The notes under the pieces: generated by a model
What the model was told of the DNA's origin: nothing
Seen by the model: the letters and a program-made list of their open reading frames with translations, nothing else
The model's database searches: none
Assembly (NCBI GenBank): GCA_030847615.1
Contig: JAUMIR010000002.1
Coordinates: 289,830,028-289,894,027, forward strand
Length of the DNA: 64,000 bases
Source of the DNA: Gambelia wislizenii
Lineage: Eukaryota; Chordata; Lepidosauria; Squamata; Crotaphytidae
Reading direction: 5' to 3'
Shown here: positions 56,501 through 59,900 of the stretch, one piece after another
How the letters are laid out: every line of letters starts with the position of its first letter
Position numbering within the stretch: the first letter of the stretch is position 1
Position numbers and translations under genes: made by a program

Positions 56501-56992
56501 GAAGTTCAGGTTCTCCATTCAGCTACCCAACTCACTAGGCAACCTTGGGCAGCCACACTCTCTCAGTCTAATCTGCCTCACAGCTCTGTTATGAGGATAA
56601 AATACAGAGAAGGAGAGCCATGTACACCATGTTGAGCTTACTAGAGCAAAGATGAAATAGAAAGAGAACAATTAGTCAGTTAATCTGCTCAATCGGTTAT
56701 CAAGTGACTTTCTGTCACAAATTTCTGGGAATTTGTTTCTGATTCTGTGTTTCTTGCATCATTGTAAGAAACTGGAGCTTCAGTGAATGAATCAATGCTT
56801 TTTTTTTCTTCCAGATCTGATGTTGCCTGGACCCTGGAGAACCCTCCAGCGAGACCTCACATTGAAGGATCCTCCCGCGGCATGTCAACTTCTGGAAACA
56901 GTCAGAAAGGCTCAAACATGACAGCCAGAATTGCTGCCAGAGTGGAAGGGGGTTGCCATAACAATGGTAGCATCTTTTGCACAATTCTGTGA
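10415..56992 (+). CDS. FBXO10: F-box only protein 10 (ten coding exons, complete)
   Basis: This is the substrate-receptor subunit of an SCF (SKP1-CUL1-F-box) ubiquitin ligase; in mammals FBXO10 is reported to target the anti-apoptotic protein BCL2. The spliced coding sequence is 2901 nt (966 aa; human is about 956). The F-box is at residues 2-48 ([20 protein letters not shown]), followed by a first small beta-helix block (residues about 100-280), an acidic, poorly conserved linker (about 356-378, TDSSDSELS...NEDDDES), and a long series of PbH1 beta-helix repeats (about 430-890; recurrent GI...NGNP, GNGKGII, GG.DIRRGG). The C terminus CTIL is a CaaX box, expected to be prenylated and to place the protein on membranes. 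All junctions are GT-AG and phases agree across every junction. The start at 10415 gives [11 protein letters not shown], matching the family; the in-frame ATG at 10379 lies before the splice acceptor. No stop or frameshift is present. Confidence 0.97.
11000..11987 (+). other. FBXO10 intron with LINE-3'-end-like fragment
   Basis: The 988-bp intron holds, at about 11466-11690, the sequence 'atttatatcccgcctttctg' followed by an A-rich run with repeated aacattaaaa, the antisense tail type found after many reptile LINEs. The rest shows nothing recognisable. Confidence 0.55.
11988..12845 (+). CDS. FBXO10: FBXO10 coding exon 2 (beta-helix and acidic linker)
   Basis: 286 codons, acceptor tctttag|actacc, donor agtaag|gtgccg. 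It finishes the first beta-helix block ([20 protein letters not shown]), carries the variable linker with the acidic Ser/Asp/Glu run, and starts the main PbH1 region ([19 protein letters not shown]). Phase 0 on both sides. The donor gtgccg is weaker than the others, so minor use of another donor cannot be excluded. Confidence 0.93.
12846..14814 (+). other. start of the 18.2-kb FBXO10 intron, no gene seen
   Basis: I see no exon, RNA gene or well-preserved mobile element here. A C-rich run occurs at about 13584-13606 and A runs at 13012 and 13302. Several short ORFs in this stretch have no family features. Confidence 0.35.
14815..16595 (+). pseudogene. L2 LINE ORF2 remnant with RT core deletion
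   Basis: Pieces in three frames read [19 protein letters not shown] (near 14985), [19 protein letters not shown] (near 15425), then QYADDTQIY (near 15745), [23 protein letters not shown] and [12 protein letters not shown]. The catalytic YADD is intact. Between AERSLLV (about 15650) and the [11 protein letters not shown] stretch (about 15658-15675) the block that should hold RT motif A is absent, so a few hundred bases have been lost. At least three frameshifts are also present. It cannot be active. Confidence 0.8.
14815..16885 (+). mobile_element. L2-clade LINE, 5'-truncated, (ATT)n tail
   Basis: The sequence encodes the end of the linker ([17 protein letters not shown]), RT and C-terminal region of an L2-like element, ending at [11 protein letters not shown] (16593) followed by a short 3' UTR with gtaagctgccccaattg...agaggggcgggtataaataa and a TTA/ATT run. 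It lies in sense with FBXO10 in the 18-kb intron. A 3'-end fragment of the same family is at 5832-5985. Confidence 0.85.
17116..17311. mobile_element. foldback MITE family A
   Basis: Ends gggtctgtctacactgcag and tgcagtgtag are inverted; the arms contain cagtttgacaccactttatc and gtggtgtcaaactgctgtac. Same family as 37220-37440. Non-coding. Confidence 0.8.
17354..17440 (-). repeat. 5S rRNA-derived sequence, antisense
   Basis: The stretch from agcctatagcacatgg through gatctcccttccagctactaaccaggcctgatc to gcttctgagatcaggc is the complement of most of the vertebrate 5S rRNA gene (3' and middle parts), with about one change per ten bases. In squamates such pieces usually come from 5S-Sauria SINEs rather than from real 5S genes. 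The 5' third of 5S is absent and CR1 sequence begins at once at 17441. Confidence 0.7.
17441..18655 (-). mobile_element. CR1 LINE 3' part, interrupted by an L1
   Basis: On the minus strand it encodes [66 protein letters not shown] and ends EVFKQRLE, the RT-to-C-terminus part of CR1. The catalytic F-ADD is PADD here. The 3' UTR begins with the motif seen in plus orientation as aatcatagagttggaagaga (17448). A 266-bp L1 tail plus a 12-bp target duplication splits the 3' end at 17548-17825. Confidence 0.85.
17548..17813 (-). mobile_element. L1 3' end inserted in CR1, 12-bp TSD
   Basis: An AT-rich segment reading, on the minus strand, toward an A-rich end (ttaataaaaatattttaaaa). It is flanked by ccagcctctgtt at 17536-17547 and 17814-17825, which restores a continuous CR1 when one copy and the insert are removed. 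It includes a C run near 17728-17741. The L1 assignment rests on the base composition and TSD length. Confidence 0.75.
18656..19270. repeat. GC-rich imperfect tandem and inverted repeats
   Basis: From about 18795 to 19200 a unit of about 110-120 bp (gatcc...aggggcaaagggag...gaggcgatatctcctcctcccctcccttca...cctgcat) recurs about three to four times and is partly self-complementary. It ends in ctgcggataactgaatcagtggatggtgaatcagcagatacgg, the style of terminal sequences of a reptile MITE family also seen near 28840 and 41405. ORFs over it on both strands are by-products of the repeat. Confidence 0.55.
19720..20349 (+). mobile_element. Sauria SINE, split by a MITE
   Basis: Head and body agccattgtggtgtagtgta...catggaaacccactgg (19720-19802) and the rest ctgggtgacattggacaagt...gtcaacttgaaggcacacaa (20222-20349) join perfectly in Sauria consensus order once the 419-bp insert is removed. 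Confidence 0.85.
19803..20221. mobile_element. MITE inside a Sauria SINE
   Basis: Ends gggcttgtctacactggcc and ggcccgtgtagacgattc are imperfect inverted repeats, of the same 'gtctacac' type as the MITE at 4446-4833. The middle is GC-rich and gives ORFs on both strands with no family features. The SINE word ctgg lies at both junctions. Confidence 0.65.
20850..21127 (+). mobile_element. 3' end of a zinc-finger LINE
   Basis: This 278-bp piece is the plus-strand counterpart of the 3' part of the LINE at 24080-25033 (atcaccaacaatggtccgcc, aacccggaaacatcacccaa, cgtttgcgaagaaaagccag). It covers the C-terminal codons and ends just after aagccagagaa. The two copies face each other across 3 kb. Confidence 0.8.
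21128..21915. other. intronic sequence, possible old MITE
   Basis: Near 21300-21415 the words gggttacttttta, agtaactttttaaaagtaaa suggest an old foldback element whose other half may lie at 20741-20850 (taacaaagcttggaagtaac...agtaaagttacttt). If so, the LINE tail at 20850 inserted into it. No gene seen. Confidence 0.3.
21916..21946 (+). repeat. (CT)n microsatellite, LINE 3' tail
   Basis: A pure CT run that, read on the minus strand, is a GA run directly following aaagaaaagccagaga, the 3' end of the minus-strand LINE whose body resumes at 24080. Confidence 0.85.
21958..24061 (-). mobile_element. L1 LINE nested in another LINE tail, 18-bp TSD
   Basis: A 5'-truncated L1 with a (TAA)n tail (plus strand TTA run at 21958-21977). 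It is bounded by tctctctggcttttcttt at 21940-21957 and again at 24062-24079. Removing the insert rejoins the outer LINE 3' end. The tail, 5' truncation and duplication length are those of target-primed reverse transcription. Confidence 0.92.
22134..24061 (-). pseudogene. L1 ORF2 remnant (linker and RT)
   Basis: Minus-strand pieces in order: the endonuclease end and linker ([40 protein letters not shown]), RT with [61 protein letters not shown] and [10 protein letters not shown] catalytic residues are intact but several frameshifts break the frame. The region after [18 protein letters not shown] is followed almost at once by 3' UTR, so most of the C-terminal domain is missing. Confidence 0.88.
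24080..25033 (-). mobile_element. zinc-finger LINE, 5'-truncated 3' part
   Basis: On the minus strand it encodes the region just after the RT catalytic box ([18 protein letters not shown]), [59 protein letters not shown] and a C-terminal Cys/His finger ([20 protein letters not shown]). The first 206 residues are open; a stop/frame change lies just before the finger. The clade is not assigned here. Its 3' end abuts (GA)n. Confidence 0.8.
25034..25698. other. intronic sequence, LINE-tail-like piece
   Basis: About 25180-25340 contains ttgcatttttaaaatcccacccttcctccaagga, an antisense LINE/SINE-tail-like end. The rest is unremarkable. Confidence 0.35.
25699..25922. mobile_element. foldback MITE family A
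   Basis: Ends gggtgtattcacactgcag and acagtgtggatacattgc; arms include ccatcctatggaagcctgga and ggattctataggatggagtc. Same family as 37220-37440. Confidence 0.8.
25923..27435. other. intronic sequence, one small foldback
   Basis: A short hairpin-type MITE remnant lies at about 26165-26275 (aaattactttttttggacta...aaaaaattacttttccaa). C runs occur at 26749-26763 and 27133-27144. No gene seen. Confidence 0.35.
27444..29007. mobile_element. hAT-type element carrying a GC-rich minisatellite
   Basis: Terminal sequences tggtgatggctaacct (27444) and aggttgcccatcactg (ending 29007) are imperfect inverted repeats, and the palindromic 8-mer ttttaaaa flanks the unit at 27436-27443 and 29008-29015. An 8-bp duplication is the hAT signature. 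The interior carries no transposase; most is a tandem array (27640-28690). Near 28838 the words cgcgaatagtcgaagtcacg...ggggcaactgta mark the right end of another MITE family within it. Confidence 0.75.
27640..28690 (+). repeat. GC-rich minisatellite, unit about 100-115 bp
   Basis: About nine to ten degenerate copies of a unit containing ccttcccgagggggctccgg, cttcgaagccccggagccgcc and tcggaaaggccggggaaggc. Starts of the cttccc word: about 27748, 27858, 27959, 28064, 28162, 28264, 28383, 28483, 28586. Because unit lengths are often multiples of three, it yields long ORFs on both strands (up to 358 codons), which I regard as non-genic. Each unit has a short palindrome (ggcttcgaagcc). Confidence 0.88.
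29016..30164. other. intronic sequence, nothing recognised
   Basis: No exon, RNA gene or clear repeat is visible. Short ORFs are present on both strands without family motifs. Confidence 0.35.
30165..30912 (+). mobile_element. MIR-like SINE fragment, split by a MITE
   Basis: Words such as ccttgtgaagtagacaagtagtactac and gatgaagttgagatgatgag before 30258, and gagagaagacttgaaacgca after 30841, follow the order of an antisense-MIR-type sequence (ccctgtgaagtaggtactat...gaggcagagag). Strand is given as seen. The fragment is old and weak. Confidence 0.45.
30259..30838. mobile_element. Harbinger-like MITE, 3-bp duplication TGA
   Basis: Starts ggtgttgtctagatggtgaa and ends cttgtgtagatgagccc, imperfect inverted ends bounded by tga at 30256-30258 and 30839-30841. 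Internal landmarks gaaaatactcctaac, tttggaaggagtggggcg and ctgattggtcggatgtgcac are shared with 54634-55257. Non-coding, 580 bp. Confidence 0.72.
31096..31245 (+). CDS. FBXO10: FBXO10 coding exon 3 (PbH1)
   Basis: Fifty codons ([20 protein letters not shown]...KGANPLIL), acceptor cccctttag, donor gtattg. It follows an 18,250-bp intron, the largest in the gene. Phase 0 on both sides. Confidence 0.95.
31246..32335 (+). other. FBXO10 intron, nothing recognised
   Basis: The 1090-bp intron contains a small foldback remnant near 31690-31750 (aattctggaagttgtagtttt). No other feature. Confidence 0.4.
32336..32472 (+). CDS. FBXO10: FBXO10 coding exon 4 (PbH1)
   Basis: 137 nt encoding [20 protein letters not shown] and [20 protein letters not shown], one and a half beta-helix turns. 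Acceptor acggcag, donor ag|gtaggt; ends in phase 2 (AG of a Ser codon completed by T of the next exon). Confidence 0.95.
33000..33139. mobile_element. hAT MITE family D, left part, interrupted
   Basis: Resembles 8710-8886 and 36609-36794 (gctgttcaacgtggaaattc, agtgggcacaaatatggtgc). It is cut by the inverted-repeat element that begins at 33140. The matching right end is not obvious after 34916. Confidence 0.5.
33400..34005. repeat. GC-rich tandem array, unit about 137 bp
   Basis: The palindrome-bearing word ccgcgatcccactcgagatcgcggc recurs in shorter or changed form near 33538, 33622, 33762 and 33898, each followed by ttcggggagggggtgggtgg and ccccctccctccagccaccc. Spacing is about 84 then 137 and 137 bp. 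Each unit carries a strong gatcgcggc/gccgcgatc hairpin. Long ORFs on both strands (up to 342 codons on minus) are by-products. Confidence 0.85.
34005..34560. repeat. array of long hairpins
   Basis: Two near-identical units at about 34012-34080 and 34106-34176 read agccagctggccatcccgca...ccccaacccatgaggaggct then the complement agcctcctcat...ggttggggaat. From 34180 on, two units with the hairpin cttctgggctccctt/aagggagcccagaag (near 34315-34345 and 34452-34482) alternate with caaacggggcat and ccttgaaggtggggaga words. The whole can fold into several large stem-loops. Confidence 0.8.
35005..35115. mobile_element. small foldback MITE
   Basis: ccccaacctactcctcagat...ttggactgcaatgcccatca pairs partly with gtgcagtgcaacacatctggag. 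This 'ccagccagcatg...tctggaggg' type also occurs near 8360-8510, 39225-39330, 40240-40375 and 59020-59165. Confidence 0.5.
35116..36317. other. intronic sequence, nothing recognised
   Basis: No exon, RNA gene or defined mobile element is visible in this part of the 8.4-kb FBXO10 intron. Confidence 0.35.
36318..36500. repeat. antisense LINE-tail-like fragment
   Basis: atttgatttatatcccaccttt followed by an A-rich stretch with acacaataaattatacac and aacacaaattcaagcaattt; same style as 11466-11690. Confidence 0.5.
36609..36794. mobile_element. hAT MITE family D
   Basis: Runs from cagtgctacttaaactggcc to agcttgagaagcatcg with imperfect inverted ends. Flanks gcttagcg (36601-36608) and gtttagca (36795-36802) agree at six of eight bases, an aged 8-bp duplication. 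Sister copy at 8710-8886. Confidence 0.75.
37220..37440. mobile_element. foldback MITE family A, best copy
   Basis: Perfect 16-bp ends gggtgcatctacactg (37220-37235) and cagtgtagatgcaccc (37425-37440). The arms pair over most of their length (tgggatttgtaattttgtga; tgtaaaactacaaatcccag). It has no coding capacity. Confidence 0.88.
37441..38591. other. intronic sequence with A-rich run
   Basis: A run of As then GAAA repeats lies at 38338-38375. A C run is at 37963-37974. Nothing else recognised. Confidence 0.4.
38592..38840. repeat. interspersed repeat family E
   Basis: ttagttatttataccccact, cagccacaaggctatcagaa, tttacacatctacactgcat and cctacgaaaggatgg in this order. Two further copies (46835-47010, 53319-53470) are nearly identical over the shared 150 bases, so the family is fairly young. 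The class is unknown to me; it may be a LINE 3' end in antisense. Confidence 0.65.
38903..39120. mobile_element. foldback MITE, family A relative
   Basis: aggacctttcatactgcaca and gtgtaatgtgaaagggcccc are inverted ends; arms ggaagcctggggtttgtagt and actgcaaatccctaggattc. Same type as 50215-50573. Confidence 0.72.
39121..40864. other. intronic sequence with small foldbacks
   Basis: Foldback fragments lie at about 39225-39330 and 40240-40375 (ttggattacaactcccacca / gtattgtaatccagctcatctggaggg). A LINE-tail-like piece is at about 40140-40220. No exon seen before the FBXO10 acceptor at 40864. Confidence 0.4.
40865..40935 (+). CDS. FBXO10: FBXO10 coding exon 5 (PbH1)
   Basis: 71 nt encoding (S)[23 protein letters not shown], one beta-helix turn. 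Acceptor tactccag, donor ag|gtatga. Enters in phase 2 and leaves in phase 1; the shortest exon of the gene. Confidence 0.95.
41158..41256 (+). repeat. three-copy tandem repeat, unit about 33 bp
   Basis: agttgactgagagagaaaaa...catgcta, agtagactgagagaaaaaa...catgctg and agtcaactgagaggaaaaa follow one another. Confidence 0.7.
41405..41626. mobile_element. MITE with 'cagtggccctc' ends
   Basis: tacagtggccctcctgatgt at the left and atctggagggcccattgta at the right are inverted repeats. The inside (gactccggatatgtgatttt...catgtgcaggggtcctagaa) is a type often seen in reptile genomes. A related end is at about 28845-28878. Confidence 0.6.
41627..42931. other. intronic sequence; possible old LTR-like block and MIR piece
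   Basis: 42322-42395 (ttttacaacaaccctgtagagtaggt...cttacagatgggaaact) is a recognisable MIR-type SINE fragment. 41720-42290 is C/T-rich and low in G, unlike its surroundings, and might be part of an LTR on the minus strand, but I see no diagnostic ends. Confidence 0.4.
42932..43367 (+). mobile_element. Helitron-like non-autonomous element
   Basis: Begins TCTCTAGATATAAAACTC directly after an A (42931) and ends gggtatagCTAG directly before a T (43368): the 5'-TC and CTRR-3' ends and the A/T insertion site of Helitrons. No terminal inverted repeats and no target duplication. Two related copies lie at 47985-48252 and 60233-60600 on the minus strand, with shared words gctgattggc, atgcaaat and gaacctttcaaatctactat. 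No Rep/helicase is encoded. Confidence 0.68.
43494..43646 (+). CDS. FBXO10: FBXO10 coding exon 6 (PbH1)
   Basis: 153 nt encoding (E)[20 protein letters not shown] and [20 protein letters not shown], two beta-helix turns. Acceptor gctttag, donor tatg|gtaaac. Phase 1 on both sides. Confidence 0.95.
43647..44599. other. start of a 6.2-kb intron, CT microsatellite
   Basis: A (CT)n/(CTTT) run occupies about 44533-44571. No gene or clear transposon seen before it. Confidence 0.45.
44600..46180 (-). mobile_element. DIRS-like retrotransposon fragment (gag part)
   Basis: A minus-strand block that differs in base use from its surroundings, with a gag-like reading frame (44641-45882) and a leader up to about 46150 ending in the near-palindrome ctgcgcaagcgcagg near 46214. 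Reverse transcriptase and tyrosine recombinase are not present, so only the 5' part survives. Confidence 0.6.
44641..45882 (-). pseudogene. DIRS-type gag-like protein with Cys-rich module, frameshifted
   Basis: The N-terminal part (start at 45882) reads [39 protein letters not shown], a Cys/His module that in vertebrate genomes is typical of DIRS-like gag proteins and of the LAP2-like sequences derived from them. A Ser/Arg/Pro-rich stretch ([20 protein letters not shown]) follows up to 45556. Further on, in other frames, come [20 protein letters not shown] (near 45130) and [16 protein letters not shown] (near 44830) with [17 protein letters not shown] near 44680, in the usual order. Frameshifts separate these parts. 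Assignment is from recalled family features, not a search. Confidence 0.6.
46255..46700 (-). mobile_element. L1 ORF2 fragment
   Basis: On the minus strand, [20 protein letters not shown] and [13 protein letters not shown] are the linker between endonuclease and RT of L1-type ORF2; the plus-strand text acacatcccaaactac is the complement of the codons for a VWDVCK-type motif. The DIRS-like piece abuts it on the left, so it may have inserted here. Confidence 0.7.
46835..47010. repeat. interspersed repeat family E
   Basis: tatttatatttatacccact, cagccacaaagactatcaga, ttacacatctacactgcatg, ctacgaaaggatgg: same order as 38592-38840. Confidence 0.65.
47076..47230 (-). mobile_element. 5S-Sauria composite SINE, partial
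   Basis: On the minus strand, tacttggatgggagcccgcc...ccaggtgccgtagga is the 3' half of 5S rRNA; it runs directly into gcctaagaaaacccttgg...ccataagttgacaggcaact tgaaggcac, the Sauria/Bov-B-type tail. The 5' half of the 5S head is missing. Such 5S-Sauria SINEs were described from Anolis. Confidence 0.75.
47231..47708. other. intronic sequence, nothing recognised
   Basis: No exon or mobile element that I can name. Confidence 0.35.
47709..47925 (+). repeat. minisatellite, unit about 60-66 bp, 3.5 copies
   Basis: The word agttgcctgggt / agttgactgcctgggtcctg / agttaactgcctggttctgt / agttgactgcctggggtcct repeats with tgttgcagtggcggcggcag and ccgctgccacc between. Confidence 0.75.
47985..48252 (-). 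mobile_element. Helitron-like element, second copy
   Basis: On the minus strand it starts TCTATATATATAAAACTTGG after an A (plus T at 48253), then a twice repeated ggtatgttgcctc word, gtgctgattggctgc and acatgcaaat, as at 42932. The 3' end is not defined; candidates near 48030 (ctag) or 47990 lack the full end. Confidence 0.58.
48306..48375 (-). repeat. 5S rRNA-derived fragment, antisense
   Basis: actaaccagggctgatcgtgcttagcttccaagatcagac is the complement of the middle of 5S rRNA. It ends in ctggtgcctttagc, where 5S would read gggcgtgttcag. No Sauria tail is attached. Confidence 0.65.
48376..49499. other. unassigned block, possibly LTR-derived
   Basis: The part at about 48880-49440 is uniform, balanced in composition and free of the local repeat families. 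It contains catttatttagacatcagac, which on the minus strand would give an AATAAA signal, and a run of CpG near its right end. It could be a solo LTR on the minus strand, but I cannot find terminal TG/CA with a target duplication. Confidence 0.3.
49500..49745 (-). mobile_element. Harbinger-like MITE fragment
   Basis: On the minus strand it begins gggcttgtatatacagcgaa and continues aatactcctcatagaattca, the same leading end as at 30259 and 55925. The other end near 49500 is unclear. Confidence 0.6.
49852..50127 (+). CDS. FBXO10: FBXO10 coding exon 7 (PbH1)
   Basis: 276 nt encoding (G)[20 protein letters not shown], a charged insert ([20 protein letters not shown]) and [17 protein letters not shown]. 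Acceptor gtccatag, donor gggg|gtgagt. Phase 1 on both sides. Confidence 0.95.
50215..50573. mobile_element. foldback MITE, family A relative, hosting another MITE
   Basis: gggccctttcataattacat and gctgtatgaaagggtccct are inverted ends; arms cctatggaatcctggggttt and caaactacaaaccccaggac pair. The unit is lengthened by the 136-bp hAT-like MITE at 50416-50551. Confidence 0.75.
50416..50551. mobile_element. hAT-like MITE family C, nested
   Basis: cagtgactctcaatgtttgg and ggttgagaaccactg are inverted ends; the middle gacttcatctcccaaaacac pairs with ctgggagatgaaatccaaaa. The same family, also broken, is at 54613-54633 plus 55258-55368. Confidence 0.75.
50574..51731. other. intronic sequence with one small foldback
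   Basis: A foldback of the 'aaaacttccagaa...ttggctgg...gagctgtaatcc' type lies at about 51560-51655. Nothing else recognised in this part of the 1.9-kb intron. Confidence 0.4.
51732..51915 (+). mobile_element. Sauria SINE, intact
   Basis: Complete order: gagccagtgtggtgtagtgg, gactctggaaactaggattc (B-box region), ccatggaaacccagtggctg, ccttgggcaagtcacatact, aaaaccccatgatagggttg, cgacttgaaggcacatagta with an (ACA)n end. The central part is slightly shortened. Located 150 bp before FBXO10 coding exon 8. Confidence 0.9.
52066..52376 (+). CDS. FBXO10: FBXO10 coding exon 8 (PbH1)
   Basis: 311 nt encoding [40 protein letters not shown] and [20 protein letters not shown], about four beta-helix turns. 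Acceptor tttcatag, donor atgaag|gtatgt. Ends in phase 0. Confidence 0.95.
52377..53318. other. intronic sequence with one foldback
   Basis: About 53057-53190 is a palindromic MITE remnant (gttacttttggggattagaa ... gtagtcctaagaagtaactt) with 'ccagccagca' words in each arm. Otherwise nothing recognised. Confidence 0.5.
53319..53503. repeat. interspersed repeat family E with (TTTA)n and (CA)n
   Basis: (TTTA)n at 53320-53347, then atcccgctcttcagccacaa ... gttagctaattgcccccaca, as at 38592-38840, then a (CA)n run at about 53473-53501 that replaces the family's right end. Confidence 0.7.
53504..54612. other. intronic sequence, nothing recognised
   Basis: No exon, RNA gene or clear mobile element. 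Confidence 0.35.
54613..55368. mobile_element. hAT-like MITE family C, split by another MITE
   Basis: Left end gaacagtggttgtcaaacttt (54613-54633) and right part gttcctctaggtgttttgga ... gatttgagaaccatag (55261-55368) together match the intact copy at 50416-50551. The 624-bp insert at 54634-55257 with a TTT duplication separates them. Confidence 0.72.
54634..55257. mobile_element. Harbinger-like MITE, nested, TTT duplication
   Basis: gggtagtccagatggtgaaa and cgtctagactggccc are imperfect inverted ends, bounded by ttt at 54631-54633 and 55258-55260. Shares ctgattggtcggatgtgcac and other blocks with 30259-30838. Confidence 0.72.
55576..55757 (+). CDS. FBXO10: FBXO10 coding exon 9 (PbH1)
   Basis: 182 nt encoding [38 protein letters not shown] and [10 protein letters not shown]. 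Acceptor cctttccag, donor aaag|gtaagc. Ends in phase 2. Confidence 0.95.
55925..56100 (+). mobile_element. Harbinger-like MITE fragment
   Basis: tttatatggtaaaaatactc, atagaatgtaaggagaatac, tttggaaggagtgggacc and tctgtggggaaagcctt are the left half of the family at 30259-30838; the right half is missing. Confidence 0.6.
56455..56660 (+). mobile_element. tRNA-derived SINE (ACA/SINE2-like)
   Basis: agtgtctagaactgtcagtc, caaccttgggcagccacact, tgcctcacagctctgttatg and aggataaaatacagagaagg in order; a non-Sauria SINE of reptiles, also as a fragment at 8535-8690. Confidence 0.55.
56815..56992 (+). CDS. FBXO10: FBXO10 last coding exon, CaaX box
   Basis: 178 nt to the TGA at 56990-56992. Encodes (R)[18 protein letters not shown], a Ser/Gly-rich stretch and [21 protein letters not shown]. 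Acceptor ttcttccag. The final CTIL fits a CaaX box, with Leu at the last position favouring geranylgeranylation. Confidence 0.95.
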
Positions 56993-59900
56993 TTCTTGTG
57001 CATTTCACACTGCCTCTTTTCTAATTCAGAAATAGATCTGGAAATTTTCTTATGCCTGTTCATATTGAGATGTTTTTTATTTGACCTCCTAGTTCAAGGG
57101 AAGTCTGGTGGGCACATTTGTACTTTCAAGAAGATGTGTCAATGGCAGCCATGGGTGACCTTGTCTGTTCACAAAATGGCTGCCATGAGTGGAACTGGTC
57201 CAAACACTCCCATTTCTCAGGCAGCAAACTAGTGAGGGTAAAAGAAAATGTAACTTGCCTGAGAACCTAATAAGAAGAGGTGGTTCTAAAATACAAAATA
57301 CCTCTTTTGAAACCACAGCTTTCTGTTCCAGCATGTGTTTCAGAGAGGCAAATGGACAAGTCTCAGAGAACAGTATCTTGGCTAAGAAGCTTGAGTGTGG
57401 AGTCAGAGTCCCAAAGGCCAAACAATCCATTTGCCTCCAAAAGCACAGCAGAATAGCAGTTAAACAGAAGGCAAACCTAGTGATATTCAGAAAACCCTCC
57501 CTATACACACAATCCCCAGGGAAACCACCCAGCAGATAAACATACCAGTTTTCCTCCGCATACTCTTCCATATTACCCTCACCTCTGCTGTCTCCTCTGG
57601 ACCATTCTCTCAGGCCCTTTCTGGCCTGTTCAGGTGTTGCTCATCTTTGGAGTCATATTAATAGGAGGGGAGATGGTGCCTTTGTGACCTCAGCAGTCAT
57701 TTGGCCAGTCTTCATTCTGATTGAGTATCCCTTGCCTAAAAAAAACCCAATGAAATTCATGGGGTTGCCATAAGTCGACAGATGACTTGAAGGTACACAC
57801 ACACACACACACACTGATTTCACTCCTTCTCTTAGTTGTCTTGGTTGCTCAGAATTTGTTGTGGCTTGAGGGAGGTGATTGGTCTAATGGCTGCTGATGT
57901 CACAGTGGCTCTTGTTTTCACTCAGCCTAGCAAAACCTACTTTCCTCCTACACAACTTAGAGAGGAAGGAGCAGTTGCAGATTTGATATTGGTGGCAAGG
58001 GGACTCTCCAGTGTGAAAGGTTGAAAGCTCCTTAAACACAACTTTGCCTTCCCCTCTCAATTTTCAGTTGGGTACTTCTCCTGTCAACAAAAGCTAAGTA
58101 GTTGAGGAGGTGGTGAACAAGCAGAGGTAAGTGGCATGATCAGAGAGGGCTTTTGTCCTTTCTGGTAAGTAAGATATTATCAGCGATCTACTTATTATGT
58201 ATTCCTTCTTTAAACCTGTTCCCTTTTAGTGACTTGCCAAAGTCCCAGTTTGTAAAAATGCCACAGTAATGCCAAATGTCCATTGGTCTTGGTAGAAATT
58301 CTGCCATCTCCAGAAATTAACCTTCCTTCTAGGAGTCCCCCCCGCCTTATATACTGAGAATGCAGACAGTTTATAGTAATCAGTAGATTGTCTGAGGCAT
58401 GGCAAAAGAATAATATAAGGTGGACATAAGACAGAGTTCAGTCATAAATCATAATATATTGAATCTTCAGGAAAGCAGACTGATACACCGGAGACTCTTC
58501 AAGCTGTGAATTTGTCACAGAAGAATATAGTGTATCTTGTACAGTACAAAAGGTTTCTTGCAAAAACACTCTGAAACTCCAAGAAAAAGTGGTGTCAAAA
58601 CATGATGATGTTGACTTTTAAATAATTTACAAGATCCAAGAAAATGGAACTCCTGGAGAGCTAGTTAGTGGTTGCAGATGGGGGCTGCTCAGAATCTGGC
58701 ATGGTTTTATGCAATCAGAAAATGCAATCAACTTGTACGCTGTGCCTTTGAAATTATCTAAACACATCAATTTTTGACACATTTCAGTAGTGAGAGGTAG
58801 CCTTTAAAAATATCTGACTCTATACTATGGATTGGTTGCCTCTTTTAAACAGATTCAATCAGGTTAATAAACTGGATATTGGTACTTCAGCTTCAGATGT
58901 AAATGGGAGAAAACAGAAAGTTGTGATTTGAAAAATTGTTTTATTTTTTCGCGGCCTTTTATGGGACTTTGGGCAGAAAGTTGGCTACAAATATTCCTCT
59001 GGTCAAAGTGGGGCTAGGGTTACAGCACTCCAGAATCTTTCAGAGATGGGGAATATTTGGCCATCCAGTAGGGTTGGACTGCAACTCCAGCAATCCATTA
59101 CCATTGGTCATGATGAGTGAGGCTGGTGGGAGTTGTAGTCCAGAATATGGGGGGAGGGGGAGATGTTCCTCCACCCCAGCTTTAATAGTTGCATGGCAAG
59201 CTGTAATGCAATATGCGAAGCAAATGCTACTGTTTGTTTATGAAATGATCTTCAAGGAGAATCTGTTTTTTCTGTATTGCGCAACTGAAAAGCACAAAAA
59301 CTTGGCTGGTGGAACAGTGGCAGCAATGCGGGAGGCACTGGTTCAGGTGTTCTAGAGCTTGATGGTCAGAAAAGGTATAGATTCAGGGAACAGAATCATA
59401 CGCTCCCAAGGTGGAATTTGCCTCCAGAAACAGGGATGACTGGTGTAGCTCAGTCTCTTGTTCACAAACCTGTCCCCTGAGCTGTACCCAGGACCATCAA
59501 CTGTACCTACTGTCTGTTCCTGTTTTTTGTTTTTGACCAGATTGAGGTATAAACTAAACTGCACTGGAGCTGTATATTGGGAGCTCCTGGTGCAATTGTC
59601 TTTTTGCAAAATGCAAAAATTTGGTATAGTCAACTAGTGATGATAAATTACACACACAGTATACTTGTATGAAATGCAGGCTTGCGTGAAATCCAGATCA
59701 GTCTGTTTATCTATCCAGCTAGTGTTGTCTACTGTGACTGGCAACCTGCTAGGATCTTTGGCAACCTGATAATTTTTTTTAAAAAAGGGGAAGGGTTAGG
59801 GATTAAAGGTAGGGGCCTTCTACACACAAAACATGTACTCTGCCACAGAGCTATGGTCCTATTCTTGTTCTGTTTGATTATGCTACAATCATGCTCCTGC

